Below, piece after piece: positions 11,659 through 20,965 of a stretch of DNA of 64,000 nucleotides; position 1 is the first letter of the stretch, and each line of letters opens with the position of its first letter. A program made the position numbers and the translations under genes. This DNA comes from Hoyosella altamirensis (GTDB lineage: Bacteria; Actinomycetota; Actinomycetes; Mycobacteriales; Mycobacteriaceae): positions 682,001 through 746,000 of the forward strand of contig NZ_JACHWS010000001.1 in the NCBI RefSeq assembly GCF_014191505.1, written 5' to 3'. The notes below the pieces were generated by a model. The model was not told the origin of the DNA. It made no database searches and was given only the letters and a program-made list of their open reading frames with translations.

Positions 11659-12369
11659 CTAAACTTTTCGTGTCTCGCAGGTAAAGGTTCCGGTGCACAT
11701 CGCGCGTGTTACCGCCGCGCGTGTCCACTTTCCGGCACCAGCATCGAGTGCTGCTTCGAGGTCTTCTGGGGTGTCAACGTCGCAGCGCAGCCCGGCTAGT
11801 TCGCCGGCCGCGGCGGCGGCCCCCGCCTGCAGATGGCGTATCGCGGAGCTTTCTCCGAACTGTGGGGCGAACATCACACCCTGTGGCATAAAGAGTCCGG
11901 TGGTGCCGTAGCCGTGCCGATCCGCCACGAAGATCGGAGACGGCGAACGGCGCATGTCGCCGATGACTGCCGTGATGTCGTGAGCACCGAGCGCGGGCAG
12001 ATCCGCGTGCAGCACGCCGATCGCGTAATTCGCTGCCTCCCTGCGGATTGTGTCGGCCGCGCCAGCGATGACCGCGTTGAGGCGGGAATCAGCGATGGTG
12101 CCGGTAGGGATCCGTTTCGTTGCGCTGCCGAGAAGTTCTGCGTCATCGAGCACTGAGACGCCGTATTCGCTGGCAATATCGGCAATCTCGGACCGGTGGC
12201 CGATGAGAGTCACTCCGTTGACGTCGGCGCACGACCTCACTGCGGACAGGGTGTCACGCAACATCGCCTCAGCGATGCGGCCGCGGTCTTCTGGGCCGAG
12301 GGCAGAGCTGAGACGCGACTTGGCATGGGCGAAGGGCTTCACCGGGATGAGGATCCATGTGGCGCTCAC
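11659..12369 (-). CDS. fbiD: phosphoenolpyruvate/2-phospholactate guanylyltransferase (F420 biosynthesis)
   Basis: 236 aa from GTG at 12367-12369 (VSATWILIPVKPFAHAKSRL). Nucleotidyltransferase fold of the CofC/FbiD family: IPVKPFAHAKSRL near the start, GVLHADLPALGAHDI mid-protein and LRCDVDTPEDLEAAL near the C-terminus. In mycobacteria FbiD activates phosphoenolpyruvate with GTP, the entry step to coenzyme F420. A longer frame opens at 12465 but its extra 32 residues do not resemble the family. It follows the M. tuberculosis order ppk1-fbiD-gpsA. Confidence 0.88.
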   Translation of the reverse strand: MSATWILIPVKPFAHAKSRLSSALGPEDRGRIAEAMLRDTLSAVRSCADVNGVTLIGHRSEIADIASEYGVSVLDDAELLGSATKRIPTGTIADSRLNAVIAGAADTIRREAANYAIGVLHADLPALGAHDITAVIGDMRRSPSPIFVADRHGYGTTGLFMPQGVMFAPQFGESSAIRHLQAGAAAAAGELAGLRCDVDTPEDLEAALDAGAGKWTRAAVTRAMCTGTFTCETRKV

Positions 12370-12514
12370 AGCACCACCATAGGCGTTAGCCGGCAGCGCC
12401 GGTGTCTTACTTACCCCGCGATGCGCGTTGCCGACTGGCAGAATGCGTGAGCAGAGGTGAAACAACCCCAGAGTGACATGCCGCGGGCAGCCACGAACAT
12501 CGGAGGTAGATCAC

Positions 12515-13513
12515 GTGACTAAAGCAGCAGTGATGGGTTCGGGCTCATGGGGGACCGCGTATGCGAAGGTGCTCGCTGATGCGGGTACCGATGTCATGAT
12601 GTGGGCCCGTCGCGCGGAACTCGCCCAATGCATCGAGGAACGTAACGAGAATCGTGACTACCTCCGCGGGATCATCCTGCCGGAACGTCTGCACGCCACC
12701 GCTGATCCTGCTGCTGCTCTCGAAGGCGCCGACATCGTCGTGCTTGCGGTGCCGTCTCAGACGCTGCGCACCAACCTTGTGGCCTGGAAGGAAATGCTTC
12801 CGCCGGACGCGACGCTGATGAGCCTCGCGAAAGGTATCGAGATGGACACTCTGCTGCGGATGAGCCAGGTCATCACGCAGGTCACCAAAGCTGATCAGTC
12901 ACGCGTCGCGGTGCTTTCCGGGCCCAACCTTGCGCGCGAGATTGCCGAAAGTCAGCCAGCCGCGACCGTGATCGCCTGTCCCGATTCGTCACGGGCAATT
13001 GCGCTGCAAAAGGCCTGCCACACAATGTATTTCCGTCCATACACCAACGCGGATGTCATCGGATGCGAAATTGGCGGGGCATGCAAGAACGTGATTGCGC
13101 TCGCATGCGGCATGGCAGCGGGTGTGGGCCTCGGCGTGAACACGGTCGCATCGATCATCACGCGGGGTCTCGCGGAGATAACACGGCTCGGTGTCGCGCT
13201 CGGCGCCAATCCGGCGACGCTGGCGGGCCTCGCGGGCGTCGGCGATCTCGTCGCCACCTGTACATCATCGCTTTCCCGCAACCGGAGTTTCGGGGAGGCG
13301 CTCGGCCGCGGAGGATCGATGGCAGAGGCGCAGGCTGCGACGCATGGACAGGTAGCTGAGGGCGTGAAATCGTGCACCTCGGTGCAGGCGCTCGCAAACA
13401 GCTATGGCGTCGAAATGCCCCTGACGAATGCGGTGCACCAGGTGTGCCATGAGGAACAAGAGGTGCTCGATGCGGTCCAGCAACTTCTTGGGCGCAGAAT
13501 GAAGCCTGAGTAA
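12515..13513 (+). CDS. gpsA: glycerol-3-phosphate dehydrogenase [NAD(P)+]
   Basis: 332 aa from the GTG at 12515, preceded by the strong RBS GGAGGTAGATCAC. The N-terminal Rossmann motif is [29 protein letters not shown] and [19 protein letters not shown] (with the catalytic Lys) are GpsA signatures. It reduces dihydroxyacetone phosphate to sn-glycerol-3-phosphate for phospholipids. A longer frame from 12473 lacks an RBS. ddl follows 53 bp downstream. Confidence 0.96.
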   Translation: MTKAAVMGSGSWGTAYAKVLADAGTDVMMWARRAELAQCIEERNENRDYLRGIILPERLHATADPAAALEGADIVVLAVPSQTLRTNLVAWKEMLPPDATLMSLAKGIEMDTLLRMSQVITQVTKADQSRVAVLSGPNLAREIAESQPAATVIACPDSSRAIALQKACHTMYFRPYTNADVIGCEIGGACKNVIALACGMAAGVGLGVNTVASIITRGLAEITRLGVALGANPATLAGLAGVGDLVATCTSSLSRNRSFGEALGRGGSMAEAQAATHGQVAEGVKSCTSVQALANSYGVEMPLTNAVHQVCHEEQEVLDAVQQLLGRRMKPE

Positions 13514-13566
13514 CACCTTGCAGGTGCCCGCGCGCCGTGGGGGCGGTCCCAGGTAGCGTCTCAAGA

Positions 13567-14682
13567 GTGACGAGTGAACGAATCCGTGTAGCCGTAGTGT
13601 TCGGTGGCCGCAGCAGTGAGCATTCCGTTTCCTGTGTTTCAGCGGGAAGTGTTTTGCGCCATATCGATCGGGATCGTTTCGATGTTGTTCCGATCGGAAT
13701 CACTCCGGAGGGTGCCTGGGTGAACGGCGGCACCGACCCCGACACGCTCGTCATCACATCAGGCTCGCTTCCCGAGGTATCCGCGGGAGGCGGCGAACTT
13801 GCGTTGTCGGCGTCGCCGGCCCGGCGCGGAGCGGTGATCTCACTTGACGGAGACCAGGCTGGTGGTGAACTCGCTGCAGTTGACGTGGTTTTCCCGGTTC
13901 TGCACGGTCCTTATGGTGAGGACGGCACTATTCAGGGTTTGCTGGAGCTGGCGGGCGTTCCCTACGTGGGTGCGGGCGTTCTGGCGAGCGCGGGCGGGAT
14001 GGACAAGGAATTCACCAAGAAGCTCCTTGCTGCCGAAGGCCTTCCCGTCGGGCGCCAGATTGTGCTGCGGCCGGGGGTCAAGACACTCACCGATGACCAG
14101 CGTGGCTACTTGGGCCTGCCAGCTTTCGTTAAGCCCGCGCGCGGGGGCTCGTCCATCGGCATCTCGCGAATCACGACGTGGGACGATCTCGACGCTGCCG
14201 TAGATGAGGCGCGCCGCTACGACCCCAAGGTGATCATTGAGGCGGGCGTCGTCGGACGAGAAGTCGAATGTGGAGTGCTCGAGTTCCCGGATGGCAGGGT
14301 AGAAGCAAGCGTCGTGGCGGAGATCAGACTGCCCGACACCCACGGTGGTGACGCTGCGGGCGGGGCGTTCTATGACTTCGAAACGAAGTACATCAACGAC
14401 GTCACGGAATTCGACGTACCGGCGAATCTCGACGACGCGATGACCAGGGAGATCCAGCGCCTCAGCGTGGCTGCATTCACCGCTCTTGACTGTCAGGGCA
14501 TTGCGCGTGTCGATTTCTTCATCACCGATGACGGTCCACTCATCAACGAAGTCAACACGATGCCCGGGTTTACGTCGATCTCGCTTTACCCGCGTGTCTG
14601 GGCAGCATCCGGTGTCGAGTACCAGGAGCTGATTTCAACCCTGATCGATACCGCGATTGCCCGGGGTATCGGTCTGCGATAG
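13567..14682 (+). CDS. ddl: D-alanine--D-alanine ligase
   Basis: 371 aa ATP-grasp enzyme. The start [22 protein letters not shown] contains the Ddl glycine motif [49 protein letters not shown] and [18 protein letters not shown] are the diagnostic Ddl motifs. It makes the D-Ala-D-Ala dipeptide of peptidoglycan. The GTG at 13567 is chosen from homology; the frame is open from 13537. It converges with the DUF3515 gene, with only 3 bp between the stop codons. Confidence 0.96.
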   Translation: MTSERIRVAVVFGGRSSEHSVSCVSAGSVLRHIDRDRFDVVPIGITPEGAWVNGGTDPDTLVITSGSLPEVSAGGGELALSASPARRGAVISLDGDQAGGELAAVDVVFPVLHGPYGEDGTIQGLLELAGVPYVGAGVLASAGGMDKEFTKKLLAAEGLPVGRQIVLRPGVKTLTDDQRGYLGLPAFVKPARGGSSIGISRITTWDDLDAAVDEARRYDPKVIIEAGVVGREVECGVLEFPDGRVEASVVAEIRLPDTHGGDAAGGAFYDFETKYINDVTEFDVPANLDDAMTREIQRLSVAAFTALDCQGIARVDFFITDDGPLINEVNTMPGFTSISLYPRVWAASGVEYQELISTLIDTAIARGIGLR

Positions 14683-14685
14683 CAG

Positions 14686-15240
14686 TCAGCCGATCGGTGC
14701 GGGGTCGAGTTCCTGCTGGGAGAGATGCTCGCTGATGACCTCTGAAATGACCTGAACAGGCGTCGGGCCGGTGCCGGTCGGCAGCGTCAGAGCGATGTAT
14801 TCGCCCCGGTCGACGGCGTACCAGGTGCTTGAATCGAGTCCCATTTCCGCGCCGGACACCTCGAACCACTGCACTTCATTCACGAGCTGGAGCGCCGCGG
14901 CCTGGTCGAACTCCAAGGGGCGCTCAAGGCCACATCGCAGGACGACAGGGTCGTCGAGCAGGCCTGGCTCTCGCCAGGCTGCCGTCGCCGCCGGTGCTGG
15001 GTCGACGATCTCGGCACGTTCCAGACTTCCGAGTTCATCTGGCAGCTGATCGAGCAGCGTGACGCACTCGTCCGAATCGGCACCCGGCGCGGGAAACTCA
15101 GCGAGGATTACCGGCTCTGCTTCAAGGTCGCGCTGCATCACAACCGCAGCGACGATGAGTCCGGTGATCAAAGCTAGCGGCAGGGCAATCGCGGTCGCGA
15201 TAAGAGCAGGGGAACGGCGTTCCGGCTTGGTCTCGCTCAC
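14686..15240 (-). CDS. DUF3515 membrane-anchored protein
   Basis: 184 aa. After a basic start (MSETKPERRSP) a single hydrophobic helix (about residues 12-34, ALIATAIALPLALITGLIVA) anchors the protein, leaving an extracytoplasmic domain of about 145 residues with two Cys (near 59 and 103) and WFEVSGAEMGLDSSTWYAVD. It matches the DUF3515 family in length and position (Rv2980 between ddlA and thiL). Function unknown; the position between ddl and thiL is conserved in mycobacteria. Confidence 0.85.
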   Translation of the reverse strand: MSETKPERRSPALIATAIALPLALITGLIVAAVVMQRDLEAEPVILAEFPAPGADSDECVTLLDQLPDELGSLERAEIVDPAPAATAAWREPGLLDDPVVLRCGLERPLEFDQAAALQLVNEVQWFEVSGAEMGLDSSTWYAVDRGEYIALTLPTGTGPTPVQVISEVISEHLSQQELDPAPIG

Positions 15241-15295
15241 AACACCTCATCACGGGGTCAGCACGTCAGTTCGGCTGTCACCGTACTCTAGTCGG

Positions 15296-16300
15296 GTGAT
15301 TGCTGAGTCGCGTGACGATCTCCCTGCTCCGTCAGACGGCGCTCGAGCCGAAGGCGCAACTGTCCGCGACGCCGGGGAGTTTGGTGTCATACGGCGCATC
15401 ACCGCAGGCAGGGTACAGCCAGCGGCCACGCTTATCGGCCCCGGCGATGATGCCGCCGTGGTGTCTCTCACGCACGGCACTGTGGTCGCATCAGTGGACA
15501 TGCTCGTTGAAGGGCGGCATTTCCGGACCGACTGGTCGTCGCCCCATGACATAGGACGCAAATCGATAGCGCAAAACGCCGCCGACATGGCCGCGATGGG
15601 TGCGCGTCCCCTGACGTTTCTCGTCGGTCTGGGTTGTCCCGCAGACACCCCGCTGGCAGTGACGGACGCGCTGAACGAAGGGCTGTGGGAGGAGGCGTCA
15701 GCGGTGGGTGCGGGAATCGGCGGGGGAGACCTCGTTCAATCGCCGCACATCACAGTATCCGTGACGGCCCTCGGCGATCTCGACGGCCGCAGGGCGGTTC
15801 TGCGCAGTGGCGCGCGCCCCGGTGATCTCATTGCGATGGCTGGCGAAACTGGTTATTCGGCTGCTGGCCTTGAACTCCTGACCCGCGGGATCGCACCCGG
15901 CGATGCGGCAACCCGCGAGTGCGTAGCGATCCACCGAACACCGCGGCCGCCCTACCGTGAGGGCGTAGCAGCCGCCGAGGCGGGTGCTCACGCAATGATC
16001 GACACCTCAGACGGCCTGCTGTCAGATCTGGGCCATATCGCGAGGGCTTCGGGTGTCCGGATCGATATTGACACTGCGGCGTTGGGATGTCCGGAACCGG
16101 TGCGTGCTGTCGCCGCAATCTGCGGAACTGACGCGATGGCTTGGGTACTGGATGGTGGCGAAGATCATGCTCTCGTCGCAGCCTTCGCACCGCAAAGTGC
16201 GATACCGGAGAATTGGCGCCTCATCGGGTCGGTATCCGAGGGTGAAGGTGTCACAGTGGACCACACCACGCGTTCAGCCGACGGTTGGACGAGTTGGTAG
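15296..16300 (+). CDS. thiL: thiamine-monophosphate kinase
   Basis: 334 aa from GTG at 15296 (VIAESRDDLPAPS). AIR synthase-like fold: GEFGVIRRITAGR, LIGPGDDAAVV, VDMLVEGRHFR, IAQNAADMAAMGARP and MIDTSDGLLSDLGHIARASG are standard ThiL motifs. It phosphorylates thiamine monophosphate to the diphosphate cofactor. The open frame extends upstream to 15059 but that part is antisense to the DUF3515 gene. In M. tuberculosis the next gene is ung; here a catabolic block of about 22.5 kb intervenes. Confidence 0.95.
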   Translation: MIAESRDDLPAPSDGARAEGATVRDAGEFGVIRRITAGRVQPAATLIGPGDDAAVVSLTHGTVVASVDMLVEGRHFRTDWSSPHDIGRKSIAQNAADMAAMGARPLTFLVGLGCPADTPLAVTDALNEGLWEEASAVGAGIGGGDLVQSPHITVSVTALGDLDGRRAVLRSGARPGDLIAMAGETGYSAAGLELLTRGIAPGDAATRECVAIHRTPRPPYREGVAAAEAGAHAMIDTSDGLLSDLGHIARASGVRIDIDTAALGCPEPVRAVAAICGTDAMAWVLDGGEDHALVAAFAPQSAIPENWRLIGSVSEGEGVTVDHTTRSADGWTSW

Positions 16301-16470
16301 GGGTGTACCGCTCGATTCCGCCGACGTGTCCTACCCGGTGGTGCCCCGATGCGGGTAAAGTTACGAAGAGGGGCTAAGAGCGGTCGCTGACGGCTCTCCG
16401 CCCTCGCATCGCACTGGCGCTTTGCGGAAATTTTGATGCAGCTGCCAGGGCTGCGTTGCGAAGGGATGCA

Positions 16471-17760
16471 ATGGCAATCAAGGACATCGCTGAGTACTCA
16501 CATCTCAGCGAAGCGGATATTGAGTCGCTTGGACGCGAACTCGACACCATTCGTCGCGATATCGAGGACTCGCTCGGTTCGCGTGATGCGCGCTATATCC
16601 TCCGGACTATCGCTGCGCAGCGGATCCTTGATGCGGCGGGGCGATACATGATCTTCGCCAGCCGCGGCAAAGCTGGCTGGCTCGCGGGTACGGCGGCCCT
16701 CGCGGTGGCGAAAATCATTGAGAACATGGAGATCAGCCACAACGTGCTGCACGGACAGTGGGACTGGATGAACGATCCGGAAATCCACTCCACCACCTGG
16801 GAATGGGACATGCCAGGGCCGTCAGTCCAGTGGAAGTACGCGCACAACGTCGTTCACCACAAGTACACGAATATCGTCGGCATGGACGAGGACGTGGGAT
16901 TCGGGATCATTCGGGTCACCCGCGATCAAGAGTGGAAGCCGATCCATCTCCTTCAGCCGCTTCAGAATCTCTTGCTGGCTGCGGGGTTCGAGTGGGGCAT
17001 CGCCTTACACGATCTCCAGTTTGACGGGCGGAAGCCCTCTCCTGAAGACATTGCGACCTTCCGCCGCAAAATCGTGCGCCAGGTCGGTAAGGACTATGTG
17101 TTCTTCCCCGCACTGAGTGGCCGTCGCTGGAAGCAGACCCTCGCAGCCAACGGGACCGCGAACCTCGCCCGCAATATCTGGGCGCACCTAGTGATCTCCT
17201 GCGGCCACTTCCCCGACGGAGCGGAAAAATTCGTCCTGTCGGACCTCGAGAACGAGACGCAAGCAGAGTGGTATCTCCGGCAGATGCTGGGGAGCGCCAA
17301 TTTCGAAGCTGGCCCCGCGATGGCATTCATGAGCGGGAACCTCTGCTACCAGATCGAGCATCACCTTTTTCCAGATCTTCCCAGCAACAGGGCCGCGGAG
17401 ATCGCAGAACGAGTGCGACAGCTGTGCGAAAAGTACGACCTGCCGTACACGACCGGCTCGTTGATGAAGCAGGCGATGCTGACGCAGCGCACCGTCTTCA
17501 AACTCGCGCTTCCAGACCGAATGCTGCGCGCCACGTCCGACGATGCGCCTGAAACTGCTTCGGAGTTGAGGTTCAAGGCATTACAGGCACTCGAATGGGT
17601 TGCTACGGACCCAGCGACAGGCCGCCGCCGGGGACTGAGCACTGCCCTTGCAGAGTTAAAGGTGCAGCGTAAACGCATGATGACCGAACTGAAAGCGCAG
17701 CGAAAGCGCATCAAGCGGGAACGGCGTCAGCGGAAAGCAGGAAGTCCAGTCACCGCCTGA
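16471..17760 (+). CDS. membrane fatty acid desaturase (DesA3-like)
   Basis: 429 aa from ATG 16471 (RBS AAGGGATGCA). The three His clusters of membrane desaturases are visible: HNVLHGQWDW, HNVVHHKYTN and QIEHHLFPDLP, in an order and spacing like stearoyl-CoA/linoleoyl-CoA desaturases (M. tuberculosis DesA3). Hydrophobic stretches lie before the first and third boxes. It should insert a cis double bond into an acyl-CoA or acyl-lipid. The last ~50 residues are an unusual Lys/Arg-rich coiled tail with repeated KAQRKR units. Its 3' end overlaps the convergent glutaryl-CoA dehydrogenase gene by 34 bp. Confidence 0.88.
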   Translation: MAIKDIAEYSHLSEADIESLGRELDTIRRDIEDSLGSRDARYILRTIAAQRILDAAGRYMIFASRGKAGWLAGTAALAVAKIIENMEISHNVLHGQWDWMNDPEIHSTTWEWDMPGPSVQWKYAHNVVHHKYTNIVGMDEDVGFGIIRVTRDQEWKPIHLLQPLQNLLLAAGFEWGIALHDLQFDGRKPSPEDIATFRRKIVRQVGKDYVFFPALSGRRWKQTLAANGTANLARNIWAHLVISCGHFPDGAEKFVLSDLENETQAEWYLRQMLGSANFEAGPAMAFMSGNLCYQIEHHLFPDLPSNRAAEIAERVRQLCEKYDLPYTTGSLMKQAMLTQRTVFKLALPDRMLRATSDDAPETASELRFKALQALEWVATDPATGRRRGLSTALAELKVQRKRMMTELKAQRKRIKRERRQRKAGSPVTA

Positions 17761-18896
17761 CCGATTACCAGTTGATGCACCTCTGATGTCCCTTCGTACG
17801 TGAGCACCGATTCGAGGTTGTTGGCGTGACGCAAGACCGGGTACTCGAGGGTGATTCCGTTCGCTCCGAGGAGGGTCCGGCACTCGCGGGCGATCGCGAG
17901 CGATTCGCGCACATTGTTCAGCTTCCCGAGGCTCACCTGCTCGGCACGGAGCTGCCCAGCATCCTTGAGTGTGCCCAGGTGCAGCGCCAGCAGCATGCCC
18001 TTACCGAGCTCGAGGGTCATATTGGCTAGCTTCAGCTGTGTCGCCTGATACCCGGCGAGCGGTTTGCCGAACACGTCGCGGTCCTTCGTGTAGGAAATCG
18101 CGGTTTCCAGACAGTCGCGGGCGGCGCCGAGCGCGCCGAACACGATGCCGTAGCGGGCTTCGTTCAGGCAGGACAGCGGGCCTGCGAGCCCCTTTGCTCC
18201 GGGCAGTATCGCCGATGCCGGGAGCCGCACATTATCGAGGACCAGTTCGCTTGTGACAGAAGCACGCAGGGAAAGCTTCCTCGTGATCTCTGGCGCCGAG
18301 AAACCCGGAGTCTCGGTGGGTACAATGAAGCCGCGGATCTTGTCGTCGGTCTGTGCCCACACGACCGCGACATCGGCAATCGAGCCATTCGTGATCCACA
18401 TCTTCGTGCCGTTGAGGATCCAGTCGTCACCCTCGCGTTTTGCCCTGGTGCGCATGCCGCTGGGATCGGAACCGAAGTCAGGCTCGGTTAGTCCGAAGCA
18501 GCCGATCGCTTCACCTGCCGCCATCTGCGGCAGCCACTCCTGCTTTTGCTCCTCCGAGCCGTGCTTCCAGATCGCGAACATCGCGAGCGACCCCTGCACT
18601 GAGACGAGACTGCGCAGTCCGGAATCGGCTGCTTCGAGTTCCATACACGCCAGGCCGTACGCGGTCGCGCTGGTTCCTGAACAGCCATAGCCCTCGAGGT
18701 GCATACCGAGGACTCCGAGTTTGCCGAGTTCCTGGGCCACCTCACGTGCGGGCAATGCGCCAGCCTCGAACCACTCCTCGAGATGCGGGCGGATACGTTC
18801 ATCGGTGAATGCACGCACGGTGTCGCGGATCGCGCGGTCTTCGTCGTTGATTATCGCGTCGGTACCGAACAAGCCGAGCGGTGTTTGCGGATTCAT
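17727..18896 (-). CDS. acyl-CoA dehydrogenase, glutaryl-CoA dehydrogenase type
   Basis: 389 aa acyl-CoA dehydrogenase. CFGLTEPDFGSDPSGM and WITNGSIADVAVVWA are FAD/substrate-site motifs; NNVRESLAIARECRTLLGAN and HANNLESVLTYEGTSEVHQL with the catalytic Glu are characteristic of glutaryl-CoA dehydrogenases. The reaction would be glutaryl-CoA to crotonyl-CoA plus CO2. It is the last gene of the alicyclic-acid operon, which fits: pimeloyl-CoA yields glutaryl-CoA after one beta-oxidation round. RBS AAAGGACC precedes the ATG. Confidence 0.85.
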   Translation of the reverse strand: MNPQTPLGLFGTDAIINDEDRAIRDTVRAFTDERIRPHLEEWFEAGALPAREVAQELGKLGVLGMHLEGYGCSGTSATAYGLACMELEAADSGLRSLVSVQGSLAMFAIWKHGSEEQKQEWLPQMAAGEAIGCFGLTEPDFGSDPSGMRTRAKREGDDWILNGTKMWITNGSIADVAVVWAQTDDKIRGFIVPTETPGFSAPEITRKLSLRASVTSELVLDNVRLPASAILPGAKGLAGPLSCLNEARYGIVFGALGAARDCLETAISYTKDRDVFGKPLAGYQATQLKLANMTLELGKGMLLALHLGTLKDAGQLRAEQVSLGKLNNVRESLAIARECRTLLGANGITLEYPVLRHANNLESVLTYEGTSEVHQLVIGQAVTGLPAFR

Positions 18897-18910
18897 GAAT
18901 GCTGGTCCTT

Positions 18911-20062
18911 TCAGAGGAAGGCACTCACGCCGGTGGCGGCGCGGCCGATGAGAAGTTTCTGGATCTGGCTGGTGCCCTCGTAGAGCGTCATGACGCGGGC
19001 GTCGCGCATGTACTTCTGGACGGGGTATTCGTCGACGTAGCCGTAGCCGCCAAGCACCTGGATGGCGAGGTTTGCGGCGCGGACCGCGGCTTCGCTCGCG
19101 AAGTACTTCGCTTTGGATGCGGCGACGCTGAACTCCTCGCCGCGCTCAATCAGGGAGGCAGCGCGGTATACGAGCAGGCGGGCGGCGTCGAGTTCGATTG
19201 AGATGTCGGCAATCATGTCCTGCACCAGCTGGAACGACGCCAGTGGGCGGCCGAACTGCTGGCGCTGTGTCGCATATCCGACGGCGGCGTCGAGGCAGCC
19301 CTGGATGATGCCGACACATCCGGCACCAACTGAAACGCGCCCTTTGTCAAGCGATTTCATCGCGATGCTGAACCCGGTACCTTCTTCACCCAGCCGGTTG
19401 GCGGCGGGCACGCGCACGTCCGTCAGATAAATCTCGGCGGTGGCCTGCCCGCGCAGTCCCAGCTTTCCTTTGATCTCGCGAGCTTCGAAGCCAGGCCTGT
19501 CAGTGGGGACGAGAAACGCGGAGACGCCCTTCGGTCCAGGGCCGCCAGTGCGCGCGAACACGAGGCACACGTCCGCCCAGGTCCCGTTAGTGATGAACAT
19601 CTTCTGCCCGGTGAGCACGTATTCGTCGCCGTCCCGCACCGCCTTGGTTTTCAGGTTGCCCGCGTCCGAACCGGTGTCTGGTTCTGTCAGTCCGAAGCAG
19701 GCCAGGCTTTCACCCGTGGCGATCCGAGAGAGCCAGTCGAGCTTCTGCTCTTCGGTGCCGTATTCGAGGATCGACTTGCCGACGAGGCCCATCGACACGG
19801 ACACGATGCCGCGGACGGCGGAGTCCGCGCGTCCGAGTTCTTCCATGCCGATGCAGTACGTGATGTAGTCGCCGCCGAGCCCCCCGTACTCTTCGGGGAT
19901 GGTCAGCCCGAAGAATCCCATCTCGCCGAGCTTGGGGATGATGCTGGTGTCGACTGATTCCACGCGATCCCATTCGGCACGGTACGGCACGACGGCGCTA
20001 TCGAGGAACTCTCTTGCATACTGCCGGAACTTCTTTTGATCGTCTGTCAGTGTGAGGTCCAT
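18911..20062 (-). CDS. acyl-CoA dehydrogenase
   Basis: 383 aa, standard short/medium-chain acyl-CoA dehydrogenase. ACFGLTEPDTGSDAGNLKT and QKMFITNGTWADVCLVFA form the FAD site; YEGTSQIQKLLIGR near the C-terminus is the family signature. The ATG overlaps the stop of the upstream hydroxyacyl-CoA dehydrogenase by one base (TGATG), so the two are coupled. In the operon it could oxidise pimeloyl-CoA or a cyclic acyl-CoA; motifs do not distinguish. Confidence 0.85.
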   Translation of the reverse strand: MDLTLTDDQKKFRQYAREFLDSAVVPYRAEWDRVESVDTSIIPKLGEMGFFGLTIPEEYGGLGGDYITYCIGMEELGRADSAVRGIVSVSMGLVGKSILEYGTEEQKLDWLSRIATGESLACFGLTEPDTGSDAGNLKTKAVRDGDEYVLTGQKMFITNGTWADVCLVFARTGGPGPKGVSAFLVPTDRPGFEAREIKGKLGLRGQATAEIYLTDVRVPAANRLGEEGTGFSIAMKSLDKGRVSVGAGCVGIIQGCLDAAVGYATQRQQFGRPLASFQLVQDMIADISIELDAARLLVYRAASLIERGEEFSVAASKAKYFASEAAVRAANLAIQVLGGYGYVDEYPVQKYMRDARVMTLYEGTSQIQKLLIGRAATGVSAFL

Positions 20063-20961
20063 CAGGATTCTCCTCGAAAATCGGGGCGGGGCTTCTTGGT
20101 ACCGTCAGCGTCGTAGGCGTACCAGCCGATGCCGGATTTGCGTCCGAGTTCGCCCCGTTCCACCAGGGCAGTGACGCTGCCGCTCGGCGCATCTTTCAGA
20201 TCGCCTGATTCGGTGTAGCGGGCTTGTTTGGTGTAGTAGCCGATGTCTATGCCCGTGAGGTCCATCAGCTCGAACGGACCCATCGGGTAGCCGAGCGCGG
20301 TGCGGCACGCAGTGTCGATCGCTCCGACCGACGCGATGTCATTTTCGAACAGGAAAATTGCTTCGTCGCGAACGGCATTGAGAATGCGGTTGGCGATGAA
20401 CCCGGGGATCTCCTTGTCCAGGACGACCGGTGTCTTGCCGAGCCGTTCGGTGAGTGCCACCGTGGTCGCGATCGTGTCGTCTGACGTCTGCGGCCCGCGT
20501 ACGACCTCCACGCACTTCATCACGAGTGCGGGGTTGAAGAAGTGCATGTTGCACACGCGGTCAGGCCGGGTTGTCGCATCAGCGAGTTGGGAGGGCACGA
20601 AGCCAGAAGAGTTCGTCGCAAGGATCGTGTGTGCAGGCGCGAGCTTGTCGATCGCCGCGAAAAGGTAGCGTTTGATGGGGAGCCTTTCGGTCGCTGCTTC
20701 GATGACAAAATCGGCTGAGGCAGCAGCGGTATCGAGATCAGTTGTGAACGACAGACGCGCGAGTGCGGAGTCACGGTCCGGCGCGTTCACGCTGCCATTG
20801 CTGACGCGCCGATCAAGGCGGTTTCGAAGGTCGCGGGTTGTCTCGCCGAACCGTGACGCGTCAACGTCATAGACGGCGGTTGTGTACCCCGCGAGCGCGC
20901 ACACCATGCCGATCTGTGACCCCATCGCGCCAGCGCCGATCACGAGAATCGTGGAAATCAC
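20062..20961 (-). CDS. 3-hydroxyacyl-CoA dehydrogenase
   Basis: 299 aa from GTG 20961 with RBS GGGAGGTAAGCAA. NAD-binding Rossmann motif GAGAMGSQIGMVCALAG at residues 8-24; catalytic region MHFFNPALVMKCVEVV with the active-site His; C-terminal domain IPGFIANRILNAVRDEA and GYPMGPFELMDLTGIDIG. It oxidises 3-hydroxyacyl-CoA to 3-ketoacyl-CoA, here probably 3-hydroxypimeloyl-CoA and C4 intermediates. The longer frame to 21420 runs antisense-like through the hydratase gene and is not used. Confidence 0.9.
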   Translation of the reverse strand: MISTILVIGAGAMGSQIGMVCALAGYTTAVYDVDASRFGETTRDLRNRLDRRVSNGSVNAPDRDSALARLSFTTDLDTAAASADFVIEAATERLPIKRYLFAAIDKLAPAHTILATNSSGFVPSQLADATTRPDRVCNMHFFNPALVMKCVEVVRGPQTSDDTIATTVALTERLGKTPVVLDKEIPGFIANRILNAVRDEAIFLFENDIASVGAIDTACRTALGYPMGPFELMDLTGIDIGYYTKQARYTESGDLKDAPSGSVTALVERGELGRKSGIGWYAYDADGTKKPRPDFRGES

Positions 20962-20965
20962 TTGC

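Noticed and set aside
15059-16300. ThiL with a 79-residue N-terminal extension
   Set aside because: The extra part is antisense to the DUF3515 gene and not ThiL-like.
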